Shown here: positions 40,245 through 47,147 of the stretch, one piece after another | Layout of the letters: each line of letters begins with the position of its first letter | How positions within the stretch are numbered: the stretch's first letter is position 1 | Assembly: GCA_016288155.1 (NCBI GenBank) | Contig: JAEEYP010000084.1 | Location: 1-47,147, forward strand | Direction of reading: 5' to 3' | Source: Clostridiales bacterium | GTDB lineage: Bacteria; Bacillota; Clostridia; Oscillospirales; CAG-272 | DNA length: 47,147 nt | Translations under genes and position numbers: made by a program | The notes under the pieces: generated by a model | Databases searched by the model: none | Told to the model about the DNA's origin: nothing | Seen by the model: only the letters and a program-made list of their open reading frames with translations

Positions 40245-41429
40245 ATGAAGAAGATCACCGTGCTGGGAGACGTCATGAGCGAACCGCTCTTTCTGGAAGA
40301 AGCGCGGCGGGAGGACGGGGGATACGACTACTATCCGGCGTTCGCCCCGCTGAAAGATCTCCTCGACGAGGCGGACTATCGCATCGCCAATCTGGAAACG
40401 CCGCTCGCGGGAGAAGAGGCGCTCTATTCCCGGACCATCTTCGATTTCAACGCGCCGGACGCCCTGGCGGACGCGCTCGGACGGATCGGGATCGACGCCT
40501 TGTCCTTTGCCAACAACCACGCCTTCGACCGGGGAGAGGAAGGAATCCTGCGCACGCTGCGGGTCCTGCGGGAGCGTGGCTTTGCCGTGACCGGCGCGTA
40601 CGACGATACGACATCGGACCGCGTCGCCCGCTTTGCGCTCGGCGATACGCGCGTCGCGTGGATCGCCTATACGGCGACGACGAACAAAAAGCCGGAAACG
40701 CCCGAAGCGGAAGCGAGGGTCAACCGCCTGTGCCGCGTCGGCACGCCGTGGATGCGCCCGCCGTATTCCAAGCGCTTTATCGAGACGAGGGATCTGATCG
40801 CGGAGCTCCTCGGTCGGAAGCTGAAGCCGGAGGAACGGACGCGGCTCTGCCGGATCCTTGGCGAGAACGTCGATTACGGCGACGACTGCTTCGACGTGTT
40901 CGACTGTGCCGAAGGGCTGAAGCGCCTGCAGGCGGATTACGAGGCGGCGCGCAGGGAGGCGGACGCCGTGCTCTTCCTGCCGCATATCGGCGGTCAGTTC
41001 AACGTAAAACCCGGCAGCTTCTCGCGGTATATCGCGGCGCGCGCCGTCGAGATGGGATTCGACGCCGTACTCGCATCGCATTCCCATACGACCCAGCCCG
41101 CGAAGATCGTCGGGGATGTCCCCGTCTTCTATTCGCTCGGCAACGTGTCGATGACGCATACGCTGTACACGGTGGAGGAATCCCTGCCGCAGTACGGTCT
41201 GGCGGCGCATCTGTACGCGGAAGACGGGCGGATCGTGAAGACCGCGTTCAGCATCATCAAGATGGTCAGCCGGGAGGGGCGCCGCATGGAGATCCGGCCC
41301 GTGGACGAGCTCGCCGAGGAACGGATCGGGGACAGGGACACGCTGCTCGCCGAGACGGCGGCGGTGTGGGCGCGAGTGACCGGGAAGGACGCGCAGGAGT
41401 TCGTCCTCGCGCGGGAATATGCGCTCTGA
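40245..41429 (+). CDS. CapA-family metallophosphatase-like protein
   Basis: A 394-residue protein of the CapA (poly-gamma-glutamate synthesis) fold, a calcineurin-like metallophosphatase relative. Metal-ligand style blocks are ITVLGDVMSEPLF, RIANLETPLAGEE, LSFANNHAFDRGEEGI, VLFLPHIGGQFNV and VLASHSHTTQPAKI; YSLGNVSMTHTL is the C-terminal family motif. There is no signal peptide or membrane helix, unlike many CapA proteins that are exported, so it is probably cytosolic. No other capsule genes are nearby, so a PGA role is not supported. GGAGG precedes the ATG at 40245. A hairpin follows. Confidence 0.88.
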   Translation: MKKITVLGDVMSEPLFLEEARREDGGYDYYPAFAPLKDLLDEADYRIANLETPLAGEEALYSRTIFDFNAPDALADALGRIGIDALSFANNHAFDRGEEGILRTLRVLRERGFAVTGAYDDTTSDRVARFALGDTRVAWIAYTATTNKKPETPEAEARVNRLCRVGTPWMRPPYSKRFIETRDLIAELLGRKLKPEERTRLCRILGENVDYGDDCFDVFDCAEGLKRLQADYEAARREADAVLFLPHIGGQFNVKPGSFSRYIAARAVEMGFDAVLASHSHTTQPAKIVGDVPVFYSLGNVSMTHTLYTVEESLPQYGLAAHLYAEDGRIVKTAFSIIKMVSREGRRMEIRPVDELAEERIGDRDTLLAETAAVWARVTGKDAQEFVLAREYAL

Positions 41430-41766
41430 GGGGCGGGAGGACCGTGTAATAGTATTAAGCGCTTTGATGGACAAGAAAACCGCGGGGCTGCTTCGTATTG
41501 AACGGAGCAGCCCCGACTTCATTCACAATGGTTGAATCCATGAAACATTTCGCATATTGAATAAGCCTTAAATTCTCAGCGCTTTTCACACCGGACGTCC
41601 ACCGTTTCAAGACGATCCGACGGAAAGATATCCTAATCGATATCTTTAATTAACAAGTAATCAAAAGAAATTCCTCCGTCGCAACCAGCTGAGGAAATTA
41701 TTTCATTATCTCTGATTTTGTTTTATTAATGATAACGATAAATCTCGTGATATCTCGAACGTATTG
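41430..41766. other. 337-base gap, AT-rich, no gene seen
   Basis: Apart from the hairpin at 41483-41515, I see no gene, repeat or promoter with confidence. The composition switches from GC-rich to AT-rich at about 41520. Confidence 0.5.
41483..41515. terminator. Hairpin after the CapA-like gene
   Basis: CGGGGCTGCT (41483-41492) pairs with AGCAGCCCCG (41506-41515), with an inner CG/CG pair. There is no T-run directly after it. Confidence 0.6.
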
Positions 41767-42384
41767 CTATACATTGTTAGTTATCCTTACAGTATTGACC
41801 TCGTAATTTCCGGTTTGTTCATTCTGACTGAAATTTGCCTGAAGGTCAAGATAATTGATGTTGGTATAATTCACACCTTTTTCACCGAGATAGATATGAA
41901 CAATATTTTCATTTGTATATCCTTCTCTGTCATACGGTTCCCAAAGAATCGCTGAGCCACTTGGATTTTTGATCTGTACAGTCAGTTCATCTCCCGTCTG
42001 TTCCGCGTCAAAGTAACGAATAAAAACAGGGTCGCCTTCCGCTTTGACTATACATGTGCCGTCATTATTTTCAATGTATTCTACCCTGCATATATTTCCT
42101 AAATACACTGTAATGTTTTTGCAAAGCGCAAACTCCTTGACGCATTTGTTTTCTTGTGTCATAACACACACGTTTGATTTTTCTCCGAAAAGAACACCGA
42201 TAGGAATTGAAAACAGTTCCGCTATCATAGGAAAAAGAGTTACGTCGGGATAACCGATACCGCATTCCCATTTTGAAATCGACTGTGCCGAAATGCCAAG
42301 TTTTTCGGCAACTGCCGTCTGCGTCCAGCCTCTTTCTTTTCTTAACGTCGTTATAATGTTGCAAAATTCATTCAGATCATACAT
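41767..42384 (-). CDS. XRE-family regulator with C-terminal beta domain
   Basis: A 205-residue protein. Residues 8-65 are an XRE helix-turn-helix: IITTLRKERGWTQTAVAEKL, GISAQSISKWECGIGYPDVT, and PIGVLFG. The rest is a beta-rich domain (CKNITVYLGNICRVEYIENN, GEKGVNYTNINYLDLQANFS) resembling the repetitive strand pattern of DUF4097-type adhesin/anti-sigma-like domains. Its composition is clearly AT-richer than the neighbouring enzymes, suggesting horizontal transfer. GGAGGG lies before the ATG and a good promoter precedes it. Targets are unknown. Confidence 0.87.
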   Translation of the reverse strand: MYDLNEFCNIITTLRKERGWTQTAVAEKLGISAQSISKWECGIGYPDVTLFPMIAELFSIPIGVLFGEKSNVCVMTQENKCVKEFALCKNITVYLGNICRVEYIENNDGTCIVKAEGDPVFIRYFDAEQTGDELTVQIKNPSGSAILWEPYDREGYTNENIVHIYLGEKGVNYTNINYLDLQANFSQNEQTGNYEVNTVRITNNV

Positions 42385-42406
42385 AATTTATCCCTCCACG
42401 TTTTTC

Positions 42407-42435
42407 ATTATAACGAAAACTTAAGAAAAAATCAA
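42407..42435 (-). promoter_or_regulatory. Promoter of the 41767 XRE gene
   Basis: On the minus strand TTGATT (42430-42435), 17 bases, TATAAT (42407-42412). Confidence 0.8.
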
Positions 42436-42673
42436 TAACCGTGAAGTTGAAAAATGACTGAAATAAGGAAAAGAACAAAAACCCAGCTCTTTTGGTCCTA
42501 GGATCATAACGAATTGCCAACATCTAAAGTACATTTTCAGTACCTATCATAAATCTTTCTGAATTTTTCAGAATCCGAGAATATTTTTCTCTCTCAAAAT
42601 CCCGGAGGTTTATTTTTCAAATCTTTCCGTCAAAGCCGACCTTCTTGAAGGCGAAGAAAAGTTTGAAGCGGCA

Positions 42674-42901
42674 GTGAAAGAGAAAAACCTTTCATTAGAT
42701 GACCTCATTTCCATGCTTAATATTCTTGCGGATCATTATGACCGGCAAGACGAAAAAGAAAAAGCAAAGATCCAGTTGGAGATCGCAAGAGGGGTATTGA
42801 AAGCTTTTGAAAAGGACTTCCCTACCAAATACACAAGATGCGCCTATGATCCGAAAGAAATCGATAAGATATCCAAACGAATTGCCGACATCGATGCCTG
42901 A
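42674..42901 (+). CDS. Short helical protein or 3' end of a truncated gene
   Basis: 75 residues from a GTG: LSLDDLISMLNILADHYDRQ, EKAKIQLEIARGVLKAFEKD, KEIDKISKRIADIDA. The sequence is helical and charged. In the same frame the coherent reading extends upstream at least to about 42605 (NLSVKADLLEGEEKFEAAVK), with no stop or clear start between; no ribosome-binding site sits before the GTG. So it may be the tail of a longer gene whose 5' part is lost, or a short gene with an unrecognised start. Not matched to any family. AT-richer than the flanking DNA, like the XRE gene beside it. Confidence 0.45.
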   Translation: MKEKNLSLDDLISMLNILADHYDRQDEKEKAKIQLEIARGVLKAFEKDFPTKYTRCAYDPKEIDKISKRIADIDA

Positions 42902-42931
42902 ACGATCACAAGAGGGGAAAAAGAGGAAAAA

Positions 42932-42959
42932 CTGCCGCCCGGAAAAATCCGGGCGGCAG
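42932..42959. terminator. GC-rich terminator hairpin
   Basis: CTGCCGCCCGGA (42932-42943), loop AAAA, TCCGGGCGGCAG (42948-42959). It is directly followed by a tRNA-3'-end-like sequence. Confidence 0.7.
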
Positions 42960-42961
42960 TA

Positions 42962-42987
42962 TGGTGGACCCGGAGGGATTCGGAACC
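42962..42987 (-). repeat. tRNA 3'-end copy
   Basis: The first twenty bases, beginning TGGTGGACCCGGAGGGATTC, match the tRNA-Ala 3' end at 43194-43219, encoded CCA included, with one mismatch; the last six bases match only if one extra base is allowed. No complete tRNA can be made here. Confidence 0.6.
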
Positions 42988-43017
42988 AGCGATCCGTTTT
43001 GGCGCTTTCGCGCAGAA

Positions 43018-43040
43018 TGACCCGGAGGGATTCTGAACCC
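43018..43040 (-). repeat. Second tRNA 3'-end copy
   Basis: TGACCCGGAGGGATTC followed by TGAACCC again resembles the tRNA-Ala 3' end, with small changes and without the CCA. A stem GCGCTTCGC/GCGAAGCGC (43042-43050 with 43082-43090) follows it. Confidence 0.45.
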
Positions 43041-43153
43041 TGCGCTTCGCCATCGTTCAGCGTCGCCGTTCGTCAGCCGATGCGAAGCGCCATGCGATCC
43101 ATCTGCGCGTGACCGCGCAAATGGACGCGGGGTCCTCATCGTACAGTGTCATG

Positions 43154-43194
43154 ATGAATCAAAAGGACGTCCTTTGGACGTCCTTTTGATTCAT
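43154..43194 (-). terminator. 19-bp terminator hairpin directly after tRNA-Ala
   Basis: A perfect 19-bp stem (43154-43172 with 43176-43194) with a three-base loop, and a T-run in its arm on the minus strand. It begins at the last base of the tRNA's CCA, so on the minus strand it follows the tRNA directly. Confidence 0.8.
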
Positions 43195-43269
43195 GGTGGA
43201 CCTGGAGGGATTCGAACCCTTGACCTCTGCGTTGCGAACGCAGCGCTCTCCCAGCTGAGCTACAGGCCC
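43194..43269 (-). tRNA. tRNA-Ala (anticodon CGC)
   Basis: The minus strand folds as a complete 76-base tRNA with encoded CCA. Acceptor stem GGGCCTG/CAGGTCC contains the G3-U70 pair that marks alanine tRNAs. D-arm GCTC/GAGC, anticodon stem CTGCG/CGCAG with loop TTCGCAA (anticodon CGC, reading GCG), and T-loop TTCGAAT are all present. The top pair of the T-stem (A49-C65) is mismatched by eye. Confidence 0.95.
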
Positions 43270-43313
43270 GCTGCACGGCGCATGGAACCGGGGCTTCCCC
43301 CGACCGCCATGAT

Positions 43314-43342
43314 ATTATATCATACGCGGCGGGAAAAAGCAA
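43314..43342 (-). promoter_or_regulatory. Promoter of tRNA-Ala
   Basis: On the minus strand TTGCTT (43337-43342), 17 bases, TATAAT (43314-43319), about 45 bases before the tRNA. Confidence 0.85.
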
Positions 43343-43400
43343 TCGTTTTTGAAAAAATTTTTTCTGCAAAATGCGCTCCGCGGCGCAGGCGGGACGCCGT

Positions 43401-44561
43401 TTACGGGAGCCTCTCCCGCAGTGCCCGCATGTTCTCCGTCGGGTCGGGGAAGGAACGGAGCAGTTTTTTGTAAAACGCGCTGACGTCGGCGTCTCCCAGA
43501 ATGAGCGAGACCTGGCTGTTCTTTTGGGCGATCGCGCACAGCGCGTCCGCCTGTGCCTGCGTCCAGCCGGTATGGGCGGAGAGTTCCCCTATGAGCGTAT
43601 GCGTCGAAGCGAAATTCCCGCTGCTCTCCAGCGAGGAGATGAGCTGCTCTTTCCGCTCCTCGTCCTCCTCCAGCATCCGTGCGTACCGCTGCGCTTCGCG
43701 CACGCAGGCGTAATACCGGTTCTCCAGCTTCTCGTTTTCCGCCGTCATCAGGATGATCGTCTTGAGCAGCGCGTCGAGCTGCGATCCTTCGCGGTAGTCC
43801 GCCGGTGCGTAGTAGCGGATCCGCGCGTCGTTCATCATGCGGAACACCTTGCTTTTGTCGCCGGTATCCGGATCGTACACGCCGACGGAATGACCGCCGT
43901 TCGCGTTCACCAGCTTCATGCACGGGACGTCCGTGTCGCTGTCGCCGAGATAGACCATGTTCCGAAACGGAACGCGCAGCGCGTCCGGCGGGAAATAATC
44001 GTTGACGCGCGCGTCGTTGATATCGGGGATCCCTTTCTCGATCCGGAACAGAAACTGCGTTTTGTTCGTGAAATTCACGACCTGCGCCGGCCATTTGGCG
44101 ACGCCGCGCTCGTTGTAGTAGAAGGAACTCGCGTAGATCTCCGTGAATTCTCCCGCGACCTTCGTCCCCTCGATCATCTCCTTCAGTCCGGAGGAAATGA
44201 TGTAATGCTCGACGGTCACGCCGTGCGCCGCGCCGAAATCGCGCATCCGGGAAAACCAGTCCTCCACGCCGGGATACAGCTTGACCTGCGCGCCGTACTC
44301 CATCAGCGTCCGGCGGCTGAAGATCATCGCCCCCTCCGAGGTGTCGAGCATCTGGTACATATAGGCAAGATTGCTGTCCATCCCGTTCGCTTCCGCGCGG
44401 GCGTTCGATTCCCGCCAGAATTCGTCCACGTCGTAGCCGACGCTCTGGATGAAGCCCTGCGCCTGCATGTTGTCCGGCGAGAGTGTTTTATCAAAGTCGT
44501 AGCAGATCGCGAGAACGGGCGTCTCTCCCTTTTCCCGGCGCACGAACGTCTTGTTCTCCAT
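43401..44561 (-). CDS. HAD-superfamily phosphatase-like protein
   Basis: A 386-residue cytoplasmic protein. HAD motif I is CYDFDKTLSPDNMQ (Asp22 nucleophile, Asp24 acid), motif II lies in VEHYIISSGLKEMIEGT, and motif IV in NMVYLGDSDTDVPCMKLVNA. The long segment in between is a helical cap. The C-terminal 110 residues (about 275-386) form a helical coiled tail (AENEKLENRYYACVREAQRY, EEDEERKEQLISSLESSG) that is beyond the usual HAD core. The substrate is not known. The frame ends just downstream of the tRNA-Ala promoter. GGAGG lies ten bases before the ATG. The phosphodiesterase gene lies upstream in the same direction, 40 bases away, so they are probably one operon. Confidence 0.87.
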   Translation of the reverse strand: MENKTFVRREKGETPVLAICYDFDKTLSPDNMQAQGFIQSVGYDVDEFWRESNARAEANGMDSNLAYMYQMLDTSEGAMIFSRRTLMEYGAQVKLYPGVEDWFSRMRDFGAAHGVTVEHYIISSGLKEMIEGTKVAGEFTEIYASSFYYNERGVAKWPAQVVNFTNKTQFLFRIEKGIPDINDARVNDYFPPDALRVPFRNMVYLGDSDTDVPCMKLVNANGGHSVGVYDPDTGDKSKVFRMMNDARIRYYAPADYREGSQLDALLKTIILMTAENEKLENRYYACVREAQRYARMLEEDEERKEQLISSLESSGNFASTHTLIGELSAHTGWTQAQADALCAIAQKNSQVSLILGDADVSAFYKKLLRSFPDPTENMRALRERLP

Positions 44562-44601
44562 GCCGTTTCCTCCGTTCCCCCCAAGCGGGGCGTATTTCCG
44601 C

Positions 44602-45381
44602 TCACAGCGAAAGCGCTCTTCCCTCCCACGGCACCTCGTCGGGCACCGGGATCTCCATCCACGCGGCGATCGTGGGCGCGATATCGAGGATGCTCGCCTC
44701 CTCCAGCGCGTGCGGTACGAGGGAGGCGTTCCAAAAGAGGATCGGGATCGTCATGTCCTCCGGCATCTCCGTTCCGTGCGAGCGGTCGTGCCCGCCGTGA
44801 TCCGCCGTGACGACGACCAGATAATCCTCCGGCACCGCGCGGCAGACCGCCTCGATGCAGTCCCAACTCCCGCGAACGGCGCGGAGATACTCCTCGCCCA
44901 TCCAGCCGGACTTATGCCCGGCGGCGTCCGGCCAGCCGAGATACAGAAACAGAAAGTCCGGTGCGTCCGCGCGCAGGCAGTCGAGCGACAGCTTCGTCAC
45001 GCGCTCGTTCGCGGCCTCGTAGCCGTACCGATCTCCCGAGAGGAAGCCGATATGCGTCAGCGTACTCGGCCTCGCCAGATCGCGCAGCTCTCCCCAGTTG
45101 TAAAACAGCCCGCAGCTCCGACCGGCGCGCCGGACGACCTCGAAGAGCCCGTCCACCGGATCGGGATTCGGAACGAAGGTATTCGTCGTGACCCCGTGAC
45201 GCGTCGGCGGTACGCTTTGGAAAAGGGAGACGTGACACGGCAGCGTGACGGAAGGCATGACCGTCTGCGCTCCCATGGCGCACACGCTCCGGGCCGGCAT
45301 TTCTTCGGCGAAGGGATGCCCGCACGCGCGCAGCGCGTCCGGGCGCATGCCGTCCGCCAGGATGAGGACGCATTTTTTCAT
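44602..45381 (-). CDS. Alkaline-phosphatase-superfamily nucleotide pyrophosphatase/phosphodiesterase
   Basis: A 259-residue hydrolase of the type I phosphodiesterase/nucleotide pyrophosphatase family. Metal Asp10 is in LILADGMRPDALRACG, the nucleophile Thr46 in MPSVTLPCHVSLFQSVPPTR with the H-G-V turn after it, then FLYLGWPDAAGHKSGWMGEE and VVVTADHGGHDRSHGTEMPE supply the other metal ligands. No signal peptide, so it is cytosolic, though relatives are often surface bound. It likely hydrolyses a phosphodiester or phosphosugar. RBS is weak (AAAGCGGGA). The promoter at 45434-45462 gives a minus-strand operon with the HAD gene. Confidence 0.9.
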   Translation of the reverse strand: MKKCVLILADGMRPDALRACGHPFAEEMPARSVCAMGAQTVMPSVTLPCHVSLFQSVPPTRHGVTTNTFVPNPDPVDGLFEVVRRAGRSCGLFYNWGELRDLARPSTLTHIGFLSGDRYGYEAANERVTKLSLDCLRADAPDFLFLYLGWPDAAGHKSGWMGEEYLRAVRGSWDCIEAVCRAVPEDYLVVVTADHGGHDRSHGTEMPEDMTIPILFWNASLVPHALEEASILDIAPTIAAWMEIPVPDEVPWEGRALSL

Positions 45382-45433
45382 ACGGATCCCGCTTTCCGCC
45401 GCCGCGCGGGAACGCGGCGCGTCTTTTTTGTAT

Positions 45434-45462
45434 ATTGTAGCATATTCTTTCGGCAAAAGCAA
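45434..45462 (-). promoter_or_regulatory. Promoter of the phosphodiesterase-HAD operon
   Basis: On the minus strand TTGCTT (45457-45462), 17 bases, TACAAT (45434-45439). Confidence 0.75.
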
Positions 45463-45501
45463 GGTTTTCGGGGAGCCGCGTGACAAAATCCCGGACGGGG
45501 C

Positions 45502-45530
45502 TTGACAGGGGCAGCACCATTCATTATAAT
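45502..45530 (+). promoter_or_regulatory. Promoter of the fucosidase operon
   Basis: TTGACA (45502-45507), 17 bases, TATAAT (45525-45530); both boxes are consensus. Divergent from 45434-45462. Confidence 0.9.
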
Positions 45531-45595
45531 GATATTCGGTGCGGCTCCCGCCGCCGATCCATGCCGCCGCCGCGCGGCAGACAGGAGATACAAGC

Positions 45596-46861
45596 ATGCA
45601 GCCTACTATCGCAAAGCCGACCGCCCGCCATCTCGAATGGCAGGAGCAGGAACTCGGCATCCTCATCCATTACGTTCTCTATCAGTACTCCGGCGAACGG
45701 GACAGCCGGGGCATGCTCCTTCCCTCCGCCTTCGCGCCGAAGGGTTGGGACACGGATCAGTGGATGCGTTCCGCCGCTTCGATGGGCGCGCGCTACGCCA
45801 TCCTCGTCGCCAAGCACGGCGACGGCTTCGCTCTGTGGAACACGTCGGTGAACGACTATTCCTCCGTCCACGGCGCGGTGCCCGGGGACGTCGTCGCGGA
45901 CTTCGTCGCCTCCTGCAAAAAGTACGGTCTGAAGCCCGGTCTGTACTATTCCGTCGACGTCAACGGCTACTACGGCATCGAGCACGAGACCGATATCCGT
46001 TCGCAGCAGTACAAGGACTACGTCAAATGCGCCGAGGCGCAGTGCGAGGAGCTGTGGTCGCGCTACGGCAAACTGTTTGAGATCTGGTTCGACGGCGGGA
46101 TCCTTCCGCCCGAGGAGGGCGGACCGGACCTGGCGCCGATTCTGCGCCGGCTCCAGCCGGACGCGCTCTGCTTCCAAGGGCCGAAGGCGCATCCGCACAA
46201 TCTGCGCTGGGTCGGCAACGAGGACGGTCTCGCTCCGGCGGACTGCTGGGCGACGACGAACGCCGGGGAAGCGCGCTACGACGGCACTGTCCCGGACGAG
46301 GAGGCCGGCATCGGCGATCCGGACGGAAAGTATTACTGGCCGGCGGAGACCGACACGTCCAATCACCACCGCTCCGCGTACGGCGGAGGCGGCTGGGTCT
46401 GGTTCAGGGAGGGACGCCGTTTCCTTCTCACCCCCGAAGAGATGCTCGACTGCTACTGCCGCTCCGTCGGACGCAACTCGAACCTCCTGCTCGGTATGAC
46501 GATCCACCCGGACGGCTACTTCGAGGACACGGATCAGTACGAGCAGTTCGGTGAACTGCTCCGCCGGACCTTCTCCGACGAGCGCGTGCTCGCCAAAGCG
46601 GAAGGCCTGACGGACGGCACGTCGCTGTCCCTCGGCGGCGAGCACGACGTATCCTATATCGTGCTCCGCGAGGATATCCGGAACGGGCAGCTCCTGCGCG
46701 GCTTCCGCGTCACGGCGGACGGGCGGGAGATCCTCGCCGGAAAGTGCGTCGGGCACAAGCGCATCATCCCGACACCCGGTCTGCGCGCCGCGCACGTCGC
46801 CGTCGAGTGGACGGACGCCATGCCGGGCGCCCGCCTGCGCGACGTGACGGTCTTCGCGTGA
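45596..46861 (+). CDS. GH29-family alpha-L-fucosidase
   Basis: A 421-residue cytoplasmic enzyme without signal peptide. Family blocks are ELGILIHYVLYQYSGERDS, MGARYAILVAKHGDGFALWN with the His-Gly-Asp-Gly-Phe motif, VADFVASCKKYGLKPGLYYS and KLFEIWFDGGILPPEEGG in which Asp166 is the nucleophile. The C-terminal part (about 300-421) is the usual beta-sandwich domain. It removes terminal alpha-linked fucose from imported glycans. AGGAGA lies 10 bases before the ATG. The partial GH20 gene follows after 28 bases in the same direction, which supports one operon for host glycans such as milk or mucin oligosaccharides. Confidence 0.93.
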   Translation: MQPTIAKPTARHLEWQEQELGILIHYVLYQYSGERDSRGMLLPSAFAPKGWDTDQWMRSAASMGARYAILVAKHGDGFALWNTSVNDYSSVHGAVPGDVVADFVASCKKYGLKPGLYYSVDVNGYYGIEHETDIRSQQYKDYVKCAEAQCEELWSRYGKLFEIWFDGGILPPEEGGPDLAPILRRLQPDALCFQGPKAHPHNLRWVGNEDGLAPADCWATTNAGEARYDGTVPDEEAGIGDPDGKYYWPAETDTSNHHRSAYGGGGWVWFREGRRFLLTPEEMLDCYCRSVGRNSNLLLGMTIHPDGYFEDTDQYEQFGELLRRTFSDERVLAKAEGLTDGTSLSLGGEHDVSYIVLREDIRNGQLLRGFRVTADGREILAGKCVGHKRIIPTPGLRAAHVAVEWTDAMPGARLRDVTVFA

Positions 46862-46889
46862 GCGGCGGCCGTACCGGGAGGTGGACGCC

Positions 46890-47147
46890 GTGATCCCACT
46901 GGACGTGCCCGCCGTATGCCCCGTGCCCGTTCCGAAGGAACGCCGCGTCGGGGGAGAGTTTTATCCCGTGTATCCCGCCGTTTCCGCCCCGCCGGAGTTC
47001 GCCCGGCAGGCGGACGTGCTGCGGGAGTATATCGCGCGCCTGCACGGCGTGTCCGTCCCGGTCGTCGGGCCGGAGACGGACGCCGGAATCCGCCTGATCC
47101 CCGACGGCGCGCTCGCCGGGGAAGCGTATGCGGTCGACGCGGCGCGG
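46890..47147 (+). CDS. GH20 beta-N-acetylhexosaminidase, N-terminal part (runs off the window)
   Basis: Only the first 86 residues are present, from a GTG preceded by GGGAGG. The segment VIPLDVPAVCPVPVPKERRV, EFYPVYPAVSAPPEFARQAD, VLREYIARLHGVSVPVVGPE with AGIRLIPDGALAGEAYAVDA fits the GH20 N-terminal (GH20b) domain: early Pro-rich strand, a helix with EYIARLHG, and a GEAYAV strand. The catalytic Asp-Glu pair would lie beyond the end. Paired with the GH29 gene upstream, it would cleave terminal GlcNAc or GalNAc. The family is likely but not certain. Confidence 0.65.
   Translation, partial: MIPLDVPAVCPVPVPKERRVGGEFYPVYPAVSAPPEFARQADVLREYIARLHGVSVPVVGPETDAGIRLIPDGALAGEAYAVDAAR

Noticed and set aside
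40245-41429. Poly-gamma-glutamate capsule locus
   Set aside because: Only the CapA-like protein is present; no CapB/PgsB or CapC/PgsC genes are nearby.
1-47147. CRISPR array
   Set aside because: No regularly spaced direct repeats of 20-40 bases with unique spacers are visible, and no cas-like gene is present.
1-47147. Exactly 17-base promoter spacing at almost every promoter
   Set aside because: I searched by eye for boxes at this standard spacing, so the uniformity is biased and not a finding.

Overview
The window looks like chromosomal DNA of an uncultured, GC-rich Gram-positive gut bacterium, probably a member of the Clostridia. The reasons are lipoprotein signal peptides with LAAC-type lipoboxes, strong GGAGG ribosome-binding sites, promoters of the TTGNNN-N17-TATAAT type, several small XRE regulators, many orphan lipoproteins and a large load of carbohydrate-active enzymes. 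No ribosomal or other taxonomic marker is present, so the assignment stays an inference. It is mostly ordinary genes mixed with a notable number of gene remnants.

Layout. 1-464: two gene fragments joined out of frame, a HepT-type toxin fragment running into the C-terminus of a mutarotase-like protein. 537-1445: AraC-type regulator on the minus strand. 1618-7816: plus-strand cluster with a frameshifted enzyme remnant, an AAC(3)-type acetyltransferase, an amidohydrolase, an extracellular solute-binding lipoprotein and a large secreted lipoprotein. 7817-10053: a minus-strand antitoxin-like HTH remnant, an XRE/TPR-like regulator and a strongly structured non-coding stretch. 10054-18635: lipoprotein, Tex (minus), DUF2156-GNAT fusion, pectate lyase lipoprotein, another lipoprotein, flavodoxin. 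18685-30692: beta-helix enzyme with PDZ tail, CBM9-like lipoprotein (minus), XRE regulator, a 79-bp repeat in two copies, a truncated gene, a GH38 alpha-mannosidase, an SGNH-hydrolase remnant, a CASTOR/POLLUX-like channel and a second beta-helix enzyme. 30770-38611: a co-directional run of DUF4116 repeat protein, lipoprotein, nucleoside hydrolase, Pr6Pr-like membrane protein, small unknown, membrane-anchored family II pyrophosphatase, nitroreductase and an esterase-like hydrolase. 38677-41429: divergent PHP-domain phosphoesterase and CapA-like metallophosphatase. 41430-43270: an AT-richer patch with an XRE regulator, a small unknown frame, tRNA 3'-end-like fragments and tRNA-Ala(CGC). 43401-47147: HAD phosphatase and an alkaline-phosphatase-superfamily phosphodiesterase (minus), then GH29 alpha-L-fucosidase and the start of a GH20 hexosaminidase (plus).

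How it fits together. The surface-exposed or exported proteins (pectate lyase, solute-binding protein, CBM9-like lipoprotein) would bind or cut polymers and capture oligosaccharides. The GH38, GH29, GH20 and both beta-helix enzymes have no visible signal peptide and would trim imported mannose-, fucose- and hexosamine-containing glycans in the cytoplasm. No sugar ABC permease lies in the window, so the solute-binding protein must work with membrane partners encoded elsewhere. The remnants (HepT, HTH antitoxin, glycosidase-like fragments, SGNH fragment, tRNA 3' ends) show active gene turnover. I did not find a CRISPR array, a complete mobile element or a clear defence system.
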